A stretch of DNA of 43,217 nucleotides from the NCBI RefSeq assembly GCF_022402485.1, contig NZ_JAKRSA010000003.1:1-43217 (forward strand), written 5' to 3'. Positions 32,410 to 40,635 of the stretch are shown here, in pieces. The position numbers were made by a program, and so were the translations under genes. The notes beneath the pieces are model-generated. The model had not been told where the DNA came from and did no database searches. It worked only from the letters and a program-made list of their open reading frames with translations. Each line of letters opens with the position of its first letter. Position 1 is the stretch's first letter. The stretch is from Phenylobacterium sp. GTDB lineage: Bacteria; Pseudomonadota; Alphaproteobacteria; Caulobacterales; Caulobacteraceae.

Positions 32410-34083
32410 CTAGCCTTCACCGCTGCCCTCTGAACGTGGATCAGACTTCCGTGGGCGCTTGGCCAAGGCCGCCATGCCCCCCGATGACAGCAGGCCCACA
32501 TCGGCGAGCAACAGGGGTATGGCCCACTTATGTGGTGCGGCCAGATAGCGGGGCTGCCAGAGGGGATCGTATTTGTCCTTGTACCGCCGGACGCCCTGAA
32601 AATTGTAAATCTCCTCCCCCCGCTCGTAGAGCAGCCGGCCCACCCTGGACATGATGGGCGCAAAGGGGCGGCCCTCGAGACCCGCCAGGGGCGCCATGCC
32701 AAACTCGAAGGCCTGATAGCCTTGCGCCTTGCCCCAGGCGATCAACTCCACAAAGAGGAAGTCCATGATGTTCTTAGGCGCCGCATTGGCATAACGCATC
32801 AGATCCATGGAAAAGGCCGTTCGCCCGCTGGTCGTCCATAGGGTGGCAAAGGCCACGAGCTTGCCATCCTGGCGCACCAGAGCGATGGGAAACTCCGAGA
32901 CATAGGCCGGCGCAAAGGCCCCCATGGTGAAGCGCTTTTCGCCGCCGGCATGGTTGTCCAGCCACTCGTCCGAGATCAGCTGGAGTTCGTCCAGCACCTC
33001 GGCCACCTGACCGGGGGGCACAACCTCGAAGGTCGCGCCCTCCTCCCCGGCCTTGCGCCAGGCCCTGCGCAGGTTGCCGCGCTTGCGCCCCTCCACCGAG
33101 AAGGTCTCCAGGGGGACCACTGCCGCCTCGCCGATCTTCTGCAGGGAGAAGCCCAACTCGACCACTTCGGGCAGGTCATCCGCCCCCAGGGCGTAGAGCC
33201 CCGGACGGGCGGCATGGGCGTCGGCCAACTCCCGGAAGCGCCAGAGCAGTTCCAGGCGTTCGTCGCGGCGCCCGACCGGCGCCCCCAGGGCGATCCAGGA
33301 GCGCCCACGGACCCCGAACATCAGAAAGGAGTCCCCGCTCTGGGAGAACAGGAACCGCTTGTCCCCGAGGAGCGCGAGGTTGGAGGCCGGTTCCGCCGCC
33401 TGGGCCGAGGCCAGAATGGCGCGGACCTGCTGAAAGTCATGGTCATCAGGGGTGACCACACGGGGCTTTGCGGCAGACGCAAACAGTCGCCAGATCCCAA
33501 AGGCCATGAGCCCCAGCGCTGCCCCGACCCAGGCACGGATGGCGCGGGCTGCGTCATCCTCCACCATGACGTTGATCCAGCTCTGGTGCCCATAATTGGC
33601 GTTCTCGAAGGACCAGAGGCCGAGCAGCCCCGCCCCCACCACCAGGGCTGCGGCGGACACCAGCCACCCGGGCGTGATCTCCATCCGCGACAGGCGGGCT
33701 TCCCGGGTGAAGGCGTCACGGAACGGGGCCAGGAACAACAGCAAGGCCCCCAGCCACGCGGTCTCCTCCCAGACAATGCCCTTGAGCAGGGTCAGGGGGA
33801 GCGACACGCCTAAGGCCACCATGGTGGCGATCCAGGCGGCATCCAGACGAGCGCGCAGGCCAAAGGCCAGGAAAATGAGGATCAGGCCCAGCACGCTGGA
33901 CAGAAAGTGGGAGAGCTCAATGAGGATGACCGGGGCCATTTCCGCCAGCAGCAGGAAACGGTTCGGCACGGACGGGGTCGCCGCCGAGACCACCAGCATC
34001 ACACCGGCCGCCAGGGTGAGGATGGCGCCGGTCAGCGGGGCTGCGGCCAGGCCGGCGGGCCGCAGTTCGCGCAAGAGCCTCAT
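32410..34083 (-). CDS. mprF: MprF-like phosphatidylglycerol lysyltransferase (DUF2156)
   Basis: A 557-residue protein. Five or six membrane segments fill residues 10-225 (for example A-I-L-T-L-A-A-G-V-M-L-V-V and L-S-H-F-L-S-S-V-L-G-L-I-L-I-F). They are followed by a cytoplasmic GNAT-like synthase domain (about 230-535) with G-D-K-R-F-L-F-S, R-R-A-W-R-K, E-W-L, and the C-terminal F-G-M-A-P-L and L-Y-N/Y-N-F-Q-G-x-R-x-Y-K-x-K-Y-x-P segment typical of aminoacyl-phosphatidylglycerol synthases. It should add lysine or another amino acid to phosphatidylglycerol and lower surface charge. It is shorter than the 840-residue staphylococcal MprF because much of the flippase half is absent. It is divergent from the ACAD array by 161 nt. 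Confidence 0.87.
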   Translation of the reverse strand: MRLLRELRPAGLAAAPLTGAILTLAAGVMLVVSAATPSVPNRFLLLAEMAPVILIELSHFLSSVLGLILIFLAFGLRARLDAAWIATMVALGVSLPLTLLKGIVWEETAWLGALLLFLAPFRDAFTREARLSRMEITPGWLVSAAALVVGAGLLGLWSFENANYGHQSWINVMVEDDAARAIRAWVGAALGLMAFGIWRLFASAAKPRVVTPDDHDFQQVRAILASAQAAEPASNLALLGDKRFLFSQSGDSFLMFGVRGRSWIALGAPVGRRDERLELLWRFRELADAHAARPGLYALGADDLPEVVELGFSLQKIGEAAVVPLETFSVEGRKRGNLRRAWRKAGEEGATFEVVPPGQVAEVLDELQLISDEWLDNHAGGEKRFTMGAFAPAYVSEFPIALVRQDGKLVAFATLWTTSGRTAFSMDLMRYANAAPKNIMDFLFVELIAWGKAQGYQAFEFGMAPLAGLEGRPFAPIMSRVGRLLYERGEEIYNFQGVRRYKDKYDPLWQPRYLAAPHKWAIPLLLADVGLLSSGGMAALAKRPRKSDPRSEGSGEG

Positions 34084-34244
34084 AAAGTCGAGCGTCCTGA
34101 TGAAGAGTCCGCCCGTATATAGACCGGATTCGTTAAGGACAGCGTCGGTTTGGCTTCAAACACGTGTTCGCAAGGCCGCTTGCTCTGCGTTCGCCCGGCG
34201 CTAATGTGGCGCGCAAAATCCGGTTCCATCATTGGGAGTTCTTC

Positions 34245-35468
34245 ATGGCCGACTTCGGCAGCGCAGACCTCGACACCTTCCGGTCGGAAGTCCGCACCTG
34301 GCTGGCGGCAAACTATCCGGCAGAGCTGCGCGATCCGTCGGTCGAGGTCGATCCTGAGGCCATGTGGGGGGGACGGGTTTTCCAGGACTCCTCCGATCCC
34401 CAGATCGCCTGGATGCGAAAGGTCGGCGAAAAGGGTTGGACCGCCCCGACCTGGCCAGCCCAATACGGCGGCGGTGGCTTGAGCCCGGCGCAGGCGCGCA
34501 TCCTTGATCAGGAGATCAACGCCGGGCGCTATCGGACGCCCCTGGCCTCCTTCGGGGTCTGGATGCTGGGTCCGGTGCTGCTGGAATACGCCAATGAAGA
34601 GCAAAAGCAGGCCCACCTGCCGAAGATCATCAAGGGCGAGATCCGCTGGTGTCAGGGGTATTCGGAGCCCGGCGCGGGCTCCGACCTGGCGGGCCTGCAA
34701 ACCCGTTGCGAAGACAAGGGCGACCACTGGCTGATCAATGGCCAGAAGGTCTGGACCTCCTATGCCGACAAGGCTGACTGGTGCTTCTGCCTGGTGCGGA
34801 CGGACACGAGCAAGAAGCATGAGGGGGTGTCCTTCGTGCTCATCGACATGCGCACCCCCGGCGTCGAGACCCGGCCGATCCAGCTGATCTCCGGTGAAAG
34901 CCCCTTCTGCGAGACCTTTTTCACCGACGTGAAGGTCCCCAAGGGCAATCTGGTGGGCAAGGTCAATGGCGGCTGGGACATCGCCAAGCGCCTGCTGCAG
35001 TACGAGCGCCAGAACATTTCAGGCGGCTTTGGCGGCGGCGGCGGGGCTGGCGGCACAGCCGGCGATCTGGCGCATGTGGCCAAGGGCTATCATGGCCTCG
35101 ACGCCAGCGGTGCCCTGGCTGATACTGATCTGCGCAGCCGCATCACCCAAAACAAGATGAACATGCAGTGCCTCGGCCTGACCATCAGCCGCACGGCAGC
35201 TGAAGCCAAGGCCAGCAACGGCCCCAGCGCCGCCGTCTCCATCATCAAGTACGCAGCGGCGAGCTTCGCCCAGGACCGCTCTGAATTGATGATCGAGGCC
35301 ATGGGCCATCAGGGGCTGGGCTGGGACGGCGAAGACTTTACGGCGGGTGAAAAGCTGGCCACCCGGGGTTGGCTGCGGTCGAAGGGCAATTCCATCGAAG
35401 GCGGCACCAGCGAAGTGAATTTGAACGTCATCTCCAAGCGCGTTCTGGGGCTGCCCGATCCAAAGTAG
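34245..35468 (+). CDS. Acyl-CoA dehydrogenase, catalytic-type paralogue 1
   Basis: A 407-residue ACAD-fold flavoprotein subunit. The FAD/substrate motif S-E-P-G-A-G-S-D is at 140-147, W-T-S at 170-172, and L-L-Q-Y-E-R places E254 at the position of the catalytic base of isovaleryl-CoA dehydrogenase. At the MCAD catalytic position the sequence is E-G-G-T-S, with Gly in place of the catalytic Glu. The R-x-x-F-G-x-x-I-x-x-F-Q motif that binds the FAD of the neighbouring subunit is missing. A Gly-rich insert (G-G-F-G-G-G-G-G-A-G-G) follows E254. ATG at 34245 has GGGAG 6 nt upstream; the longer frame from 34164 is less likely. It is the first of five ACAD genes on this strand. Confidence 0.92.
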   Translation: MADFGSADLDTFRSEVRTWLAANYPAELRDPSVEVDPEAMWGGRVFQDSSDPQIAWMRKVGEKGWTAPTWPAQYGGGGLSPAQARILDQEINAGRYRTPLASFGVWMLGPVLLEYANEEQKQAHLPKIIKGEIRWCQGYSEPGAGSDLAGLQTRCEDKGDHWLINGQKVWTSYADKADWCFCLVRTDTSKKHEGVSFVLIDMRTPGVETRPIQLISGESPFCETFFTDVKVPKGNLVGKVNGGWDIAKRLLQYERQNISGGFGGGGGAGGTAGDLAHVAKGYHGLDASGALADTDLRSRITQNKMNMQCLGLTISRTAAEAKASNGPSAAVSIIKYAAASFAQDRSELMIEAMGHQGLGWDGEDFTAGEKLATRGWLRSKGNSIEGGTSEVNLNVISKRVLGLPDPK

Positions 35469-35482
35469 GCGATTGCGCAGAG

Positions 35483-35508
35483 CCGCCGGTCGCATTTTCG
35501 GCCGGCGG
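35483..35508 (+). promoter_or_regulatory. Intercistronic hairpin between ACAD 1 and ACAD 2
   Basis: A 10-bp stem (CCGCCGGTCG at 35483-35492 with CGGCCGGCGG at 35499-35508, one G-U pair) closes a 6-nt loop. No T-run follows, so it is more likely an mRNA-stabilising or attenuating element than a terminator. Confidence 0.5.
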
Positions 35509-35543
35509 ACACCCCGGACGACATTTTGCAAAGGCGGATTTCC

Positions 35544-36752
35544 ATGGCCGATTTTGGCGGCGATCTCGATACCTTCCGCAGCGAGGCTAAGACCTGGCTG
35601 AACGCAAACTTCCCTGCCGCCCTGAAGGGCGATATTGCCGCTCAGACCGCAGCGGCGGCCGGCGGCAAAGAGGATCCTGCGGCCCGCCAGTGGCGTGAGG
35701 CCATGGGCACCAAGGGCTGGGGTGTGCCGACCTGGCCCAAGGAATACGGCGGTGGTGGTCTGTCCCGGGCCGAGGCCCGGGTTCTGGCTGAGGAAATGGC
35801 GGCCATCGGTGCCCGCAATCCCATCGGCGGCATGGGCGTGATGATGTTTGGTCCCACCCTCCTGGAGTACGGCACCGAGGCGCTGAAGCAGCAGCACATG
35901 CCCGGGATCGTCACCGGCTCGGTGCGGTGGTGCCAGGGCTATTCGGAGCCAGGCTCCGGCTCTGACCTGGCCTCTCTACAGACCCGGGCCGAGGACAAGG
36001 GCGACCATTGGTTGGTCAATGGCCAGAAGATCTGGACGTCGGGTGCCAATCTCGCCGACTGGTGCTTCTGCCTGGTGCGCACCGACACCTCGAAGAAGCA
36101 TGAGGGCATCTCCTTCCTGCTGATCGACATGCGCAGCCCTGGTGTCGATGTCCGGCCGATCCTGCTGATCAATGGCGGTTCGCCCTTCTGCGAGACCTTC
36201 TTCACGGACGTGAAGGTGCCCAAGGACCAGCTGTTTGGCCCGCTGAATGGCGGCTGGACGGTGGCCAAACGGCTGTTGCAGTTTGAACGGGACAACATCT
36301 CGGCGGGTCTCGGGGGCGGCAACATTGGCGCGGCGGCCGCTGTGATGAGCGTCGAGGATGCAGCGAAGAAATATGTCGGCCTTGATGAGACCGGCCGCAT
36401 TGCCGACCACGACCTGCGCCGCCGGATTATCGAACACCGAATGGAGGCCCGCGCCTTCCAGCTCACGGTCCGCCGCGCCGCTGATGAGACCAAGTCCAAT
36501 GCCGGGCCCAGCGCCGCCACCTCGATCATGAAATATGCCGGCGCCAAGGTCGCTCAGGATCGTAACGAGCTGCTGATCGAGGCCTTCGGCCATCAGGGCC
36601 TCGGCTGGGACGGCGAAGCCTATGACGAAAGTGAACTCGCCCTGGTCCGCGCCTGGCTCCGGTCCAAGGGCAATTCCATCGAGGGCGGAACCTCGGAAAT
36701 CAATTTGAACGTGGTCTCCAAGCGGGTGCTCGGCCTGCCGGACCCGAAGTAA
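35544..36752 (+). CDS. Acyl-CoA dehydrogenase, catalytic-type paralogue 2
   Basis: A 402-residue paralogue of the preceding gene. It has S-E-P-G-S-G-S-D (134-141), W-T-S (164-166) and the IVD-type base E248 in L-L-Q-F-E-R. The C-terminus reads S-I-E-G-G-T-S-E-I-N-L-N-V-V-S-K-R-V-L-G-L-P, almost identical to paralogue 1, so these two form one sub-pair. ATG at 35544 lies 75 nt after the previous stop, and its ribosome site is weak (AAGGCGGA). A 10-bp hairpin occupies the gap. Like its neighbour it lacks the R-x-x-F-G motif. Confidence 0.92.
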   Translation: MADFGGDLDTFRSEAKTWLNANFPAALKGDIAAQTAAAAGGKEDPAARQWREAMGTKGWGVPTWPKEYGGGGLSRAEARVLAEEMAAIGARNPIGGMGVMMFGPTLLEYGTEALKQQHMPGIVTGSVRWCQGYSEPGSGSDLASLQTRAEDKGDHWLVNGQKIWTSGANLADWCFCLVRTDTSKKHEGISFLLIDMRSPGVDVRPILLINGGSPFCETFFTDVKVPKDQLFGPLNGGWTVAKRLLQFERDNISAGLGGGNIGAAAAVMSVEDAAKKYVGLDETGRIADHDLRRRIIEHRMEARAFQLTVRRAADETKSNAGPSAATSIMKYAGAKVAQDRNELLIEAFGHQGLGWDGEAYDESELALVRAWLRSKGNSIEGGTSEINLNVVSKRVLGLPDPK

Positions 36753-36784
36753 GCGCGCGACTCCCCGAGCGATCAACTTCGTGC

Positions 36785-36798
36785 TATAGTGCACTATA
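36785..36798. promoter_or_regulatory. Perfect 14-bp palindrome, operator-like, before ACAD 3
   Basis: TATAGTGCACTATA is self-complementary over its whole length and sits in an AT-rich leader 27 nt before the ACAD 3 ribosome binding site region. TATAAC at 36795-36800 overlaps it and could be a -10 element. An AT-rich perfect palindrome in so GC-rich a genome is a good candidate operator for a dimeric repressor of GntR, TetR or MarR type; the regulator is not in this window. Confidence 0.6.
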
Positions 36799-36825
36799 AC
36801 ATAATGAATTTATGGGAGAATAATT

Positions 36826-38034
36826 ATGGCTGACTTTGGTGGCGCTGATCTGGACGGCTTCCGGACCCAGGCGCGCGAGTGGCTGAAAGCCAATTTCCCC
36901 ACCTCGCTGGCTCATGATACTGAAGCCCAGACCCGGGCCATGGGCGGCGGCAGCGAACTGACCGGCGACATGGCGATCTGGCGCGACCGGATGGGTGAAA
37001 AGGGTTGGGGCGTTCCCACCTGGCCTGCCCAGTACGGCGGCGGCGGCCTTTCGCCTCAGGAAGCCCGGGTGCTGGCTCAGGAAATGGCCGCCATCGGCGC
37101 CTGGAACCCCATCGGTGGCATGGGCGTGGGCATGTTCGGCCCGACCCTGCTGGAATACGGGACCGAGGACCAGAAGAAGAAGTACATCCCCGACATCGCC
37201 ACCGCCAAGGTGCGCTGGTGCCAGGGCTTCTCTGAGCCGGGCGCGGGCTCTGACCTGGCGGCCCTGTCGACCCGGGCTGAGGACAAGGGTGATCACTGGC
37301 TGGTCAATGGTCAGAAGATCTGGACCTCCGGCGGCCAATGGGCGGACATGATTTTCTGCCTGGTGCGGACCGACACCACCAAGAAGCACGAAGGCATCTC
37401 CTTCGTGGTCTTCTCCATGCATCAGCCTGGGGTCGAGGTGCGTCCGATCCGCCTGATCGCGGGCTCCTCGCCCTTCTGCGAAACCTTCTTCACCGACGTG
37501 AAAGTGCCGAAGGAAAACCTGATCGGCCCCCTGAACGGCGGCTGGACGGTGGCCAAGCGCCTCCTGCAGCACGAGCGCAGTGGCATGGGCGGCCGGGCTG
37601 GCGAAGGCGGCAAGCGGGACTCCCTGGGGGTCATCGCCAAGAAGTATGTGGGCGAGGATGAGCAGGGTCGCCTGGCCGATCTCGACCTGCGCACCCGCAT
37701 TGTCATGAACGATATGGACCTCAAGGCCCTGCAGCAGACGGTCAAACGCGCCGCCCTGGAGGCCAAGGGCAATTCCGGGCCCTCGGCAACCACCTCGATC
37801 ATGAAGAACGCCAATATGAAGGTGGCGCAGGACCGGGCCGAACTGACCCTCGAGTTCATGGGTCACCAGGGCCTTGGCTGGGAAGGCGATTCCTTCACCG
37901 AGGAAGAGCTGACCGCTGTCCGCAGCTGGCTGTCTGGCAAGGCCGGCTCGATTTACGGCGGGTCCAATGAGGTGCAGAACAACATCATTTCCAAGCGCAT
38001 CCTCGGCTTGCCCGACGCTGCGCCGGCGAAATGA
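36826..38034 (+). CDS. Acyl-CoA dehydrogenase, catalytic-type paralogue 3
   Basis: A 402-residue paralogue with S-E-P-G-A-G-S-D (136-143), W-T-S (166-168) and E250 in L-L-Q-H-E-R. The MCAD position is Gly, in Y-G-G-S-N-E-V-Q-N-N-I-I-S-K-R-I-L-G-L-P. That tail is shared with paralogue 4 and differs from paralogues 1 and 2, so the array consists of two sub-pairs. The start at 36826 has GGGAG 7 nt upstream in an AT-rich context. It follows the 14-bp palindrome, so it may begin a separately regulated transcript. No R-x-x-F-G-x-x-I motif is present. Confidence 0.93.
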   Translation: MADFGGADLDGFRTQAREWLKANFPTSLAHDTEAQTRAMGGGSELTGDMAIWRDRMGEKGWGVPTWPAQYGGGGLSPQEARVLAQEMAAIGAWNPIGGMGVGMFGPTLLEYGTEDQKKKYIPDIATAKVRWCQGFSEPGAGSDLAALSTRAEDKGDHWLVNGQKIWTSGGQWADMIFCLVRTDTTKKHEGISFVVFSMHQPGVEVRPIRLIAGSSPFCETFFTDVKVPKENLIGPLNGGWTVAKRLLQHERSGMGGRAGEGGKRDSLGVIAKKYVGEDEQGRLADLDLRTRIVMNDMDLKALQQTVKRAALEAKGNSGPSATTSIMKNANMKVAQDRAELTLEFMGHQGLGWEGDSFTEEELTAVRSWLSGKAGSIYGGSNEVQNNIISKRILGLPDAAPAK

Positions 38035-38066
38035 ATTTAAAAAACTGATTTTCAAGGAGAATTTTA

Positions 38067-39263
38067 ATGGCAGATTTTGGCGGCTCTGATCTGGACGCCT
38101 TCCGCACGGAAGCCCGCGACTGGATCGAAGCCAACTTCCCCAAGTCCCTGAAGGGCAAGGGAAGCATGATGATGCGCGAAGAGCGCACTGAGCCGACCCC
38201 GGACATGGAATCCTGGCGCAAGGCTATGGGCGAAAAGGGTTGGGGCGTCCCCACCTGGCCGGCCCAGTACGGCGGCGGCGGCCTGACGCCGGCCCACGGC
38301 CGGATCATCCAGCAGGAGCTGGGCCGGGTTGGGGCCTATAACCCCATCGCCGGCATGGGCGTGATGATGTTCGGCCCGACCCTGCTGGAGTACGGCACTG
38401 AAGCGCAGAAGCAACAGCACATCCCGCCGATCGTGAAGGGTGAGCTGCAGTGGTGCCAGGGCTTCTCCGAGCCGGGTGCCGGCTCTGACCTGGCCTCCCT
38501 GCAGACCCGCGCCGAGGACAAGGGCGACCATTACATCGTCAATGGCCAGAAGGTGTGGACCTCGGGCGCTCAGTGGGCCCAGTGGTGCTTCTGCCTGGTG
38601 CGCACCGACACCACCAAGAAGCATGAAGGCATTTCCTTCGTGCTGTTCTCCATGGACACCCCTGGCGTCGAAGTGCGTCCGATCCCGCTGATCGCCGGCA
38701 ACTCGCCGTTCTGCGAAACCTTCCTCACCGACGTTCGCGTCGAAAAGGATCAGGTCGTGGGTCCGGTGAACGGCGGCTGGACGGTGGCCAAGCGTCTCCT
38801 GCAGCACGAGCGTAGCGGCCTGTCGGGCGCTGGCGGCGGTGCGGGCCTGGGTGGCCGGTCCCTGGTCAAGCTCGCCAAGGACTATGTGGGCACCGATGAA
38901 GCCGGTCGTCTGTCGGACACCGATCTGCGTACCCGCGTGATCATGAACGAAATTGACGGTCGTGCTTTCCAGCTGACCGCCATGCGCGCCATGGTCGAAT
39001 CCAAGGCCAATTCCGGGCCTTCGGCAGCCACCTCGATCATGAAGAATGCGGGCACCCGCTGGATGCAGGATCGCGCTGAGCTGACCATCGAACTGATGGG
39101 TCATCAGGGACTGGGCTGGGAAGGCGACGACTTCACCGCCGAAGAGCTGGGCGCCGTGCGCTCCTGGCTGGGCGGTAAGGCGACGACCATCTATGGCGGT
39201 TCGCAGGAGGTGCAGAACAACATCATCTCCAAGCGCATCCTCGGCCTGCCCGACCCGAAATAA
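38067..39263 (+). CDS. Acyl-CoA dehydrogenase, catalytic-type paralogue 4
   Basis: A 398-residue paralogue with S-E-P-G-A-G-S-D (134-141), W-T-S (164-166) and E248 in L-L-Q-H-E-R. Its C-terminus, T-I-Y-G-G-S-Q-E-V-Q-N-N-I-I-S-K-R-I-L-G, pairs it with paralogue 3. The start at 38067 has a strong AAGGAG (38054-38059) at 7-nt spacing, the best in the array, and lies 32 nt after the previous stop. The Gly-rich insert after the catalytic position is S-G-A-G-G-G-A-G-L-G-G. It has no adenine-site R-x-x-F-G motif. Confidence 0.93.
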   Translation: MADFGGSDLDAFRTEARDWIEANFPKSLKGKGSMMMREERTEPTPDMESWRKAMGEKGWGVPTWPAQYGGGGLTPAHGRIIQQELGRVGAYNPIAGMGVMMFGPTLLEYGTEAQKQQHIPPIVKGELQWCQGFSEPGAGSDLASLQTRAEDKGDHYIVNGQKVWTSGAQWAQWCFCLVRTDTTKKHEGISFVLFSMDTPGVEVRPIPLIAGNSPFCETFLTDVRVEKDQVVGPVNGGWTVAKRLLQHERSGLSGAGGGAGLGGRSLVKLAKDYVGTDEAGRLSDTDLRTRVIMNEIDGRAFQLTAMRAMVESKANSGPSAATSIMKNAGTRWMQDRAELTIELMGHQGLGWEGDDFTAEELGAVRSWLGGKATTIYGGSQEVQNNIISKRILGLPDPK

Positions 39264-39297
39264 GAACTCATTAGAATTACATAGGGATTACAATAAG

Positions 39298-40434
39298 ATG
39301 GCCGTTCTCAACGAAGAACAATCTATGCTTCGCGACGCCGCGAAGAGCTGGGTGCAGGAAAAGTCTCCCGTCACCGCCTTCCGCAAGATGCGCGATAGCG
39401 GGGTCGAGCTTGGCTACGACGCCGACGCCTGGAACGAAATGGCCGAAATGGGCTGGGCTGGGGTGATCATCCCCGAGGAATACGGTGGTTCGGACTTCGG
39501 TTATCTCTCCATGGGCCTGATCCTGGAAGAAACCGGCCGCACCCTGACCGCCTCTCCGCTGCTGGCCTCGGCCCTGGCTTCGGCGTCGGCCCTGGTGCTG
39601 GGCGGCTCCGACGCTCAGAAGTCGGAATGGCTGCCCAAGATCGCGGCGGGTGAAGTGGTCGGCGCCCTGGCGGTCGACGAAGGGGCGCATCACGCGCCGG
39701 AAAAGGTCGCTCTGAAGGCTGAGAAGTCCGGTTCGGGCTACAAGCTCACCGGTGCCAAGTCCTTCGTGCTGGAAGGCCTGGCGGCGAACCTGCTGGTTGT
39801 CTCGGCCCGCACCTCGGGCAAGCCGGGCGACACCGACGGGATCACCCTGTTCCTGGTCGCCGGCGACGCCAAGGGCGTGAGCCGTAAGCGTCTGCACCTG
39901 GCCGACAGCCGCGGTGCGGCCAATATCACCTTCGACGGTGTCGAAGTTGGTGCTGACGCCGTCCTGGGCGAAGTCGACAAGGGCTACGCCCTGCTGGAAA
40001 AGACCCTGGACCGCGCCCGCGCTGGCCTCTGCGCCGAAATGCTCGGCTCGGCCGTGCAGGCCTTTGAAGTGACCCTGGACTACCTCAAGGTCCGGGTGCA
40101 GTTCGGCCAGGTCATCGGATCCTTCCAGGCCCTGCAGCATCGCGCGGCCAAGATGTTCACTGATCTGGAACTGGCCCGCTCGGCGGTGGAAGCCGCCCTT
40201 CAGGCCATTGACTCCAACACCCCGGACGTTCCGGAACTGGTCAGCCTCGCCAAGGCCAAGATGGGCGACGTGTTCCATCTGGTGTCCAACGAGATGGTCC
40301 AGATGCATGGCGGCATCGGCATGACCGACGCCCACGACTCGGGCTTCTACATGAAGCGCGCCCGTGCGGCTGAGGCGGCCTTTGGCAACCAGGGCTATCA
40401 CCGCGACCGTTACGCCCGCCTTCAGGGCTACTAA
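39298..40434 (+). CDS. Acyl-CoA dehydrogenase-like complementary subunit
   Basis: A 378-residue ACAD-fold protein, distinct from the four paralogues. It lacks the S-E-P-G-A-G-S-D motif (A-V-D-E-G-A-H-H in its place). It has Ala240 at the IVD catalytic position (L-D-R-A-R-A) and no Glu at the MCAD position. It does carry the adenine-site motif R-V-Q-F-G-Q-V-I-G-S-F-Q (266-277), missing from the other four. In heteromeric ACADs such as ChsE4-ChsE5 one subunit is catalytic and the other helps bind FAD, which fits this pattern. ATG at 39298 lies 34 nt after paralogue 4; a longer frame starts inside that gene. A strong terminator follows, so it ends the transcript. Confidence 0.9.
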   Translation: MAVLNEEQSMLRDAAKSWVQEKSPVTAFRKMRDSGVELGYDADAWNEMAEMGWAGVIIPEEYGGSDFGYLSMGLILEETGRTLTASPLLASALASASALVLGGSDAQKSEWLPKIAAGEVVGALAVDEGAHHAPEKVALKAEKSGSGYKLTGAKSFVLEGLAANLLVVSARTSGKPGDTDGITLFLVAGDAKGVSRKRLHLADSRGAANITFDGVEVGADAVLGEVDKGYALLEKTLDRARAGLCAEMLGSAVQAFEVTLDYLKVRVQFGQVIGSFQALQHRAAKMFTDLELARSAVEAALQAIDSNTPDVPELVSLAKAKMGDVFHLVSNEMVQMHGGIGMTDAHDSGFYMKRARAAEAAFGNQGYHRDRYARLQGY

Positions 40435-40477
40435 GCCGCAGTCCCCGGCCTCGTCCGGGACAGCGTTGCTTGACAAG

Positions 40478-40507
40478 AACCCCCGGCCGCATGGTCGGGG
40501 GTTTTTT
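40478..40507 (+). terminator. Rho-independent terminator of the ACAD operon
   Basis: An 11-bp stem (AACCCCCGGCC at 40478-40488 with GGTCGGGGGTT at 40493-40503, one G-U pair) closes a GCAT loop and runs into T-tract 40502-40507. It is the clearest intrinsic terminator in the window. Confidence 0.92.
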
Positions 40508-40635
40508 GCTGTCTTTCGCCTCAGCCCAGGCCGTACGGCTGGAAAAGACTAGGCTTAACTTGCCTTCTACTGCCGCCCGCCTCGCCAAGAGTAGGGATAT
40601 TCGCTATCGCAGCCTCTAGGGTTTGCGGGGGCGGC

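Noticed and set aside
36784..40476. Three long minus-strand frames (about 423, 346 and 399 codons) antisense to ACAD 3, 4 and 5
   Set aside because: They resemble each other only because the underlying ACAD genes are paralogues. No independent start signals or domains are present.
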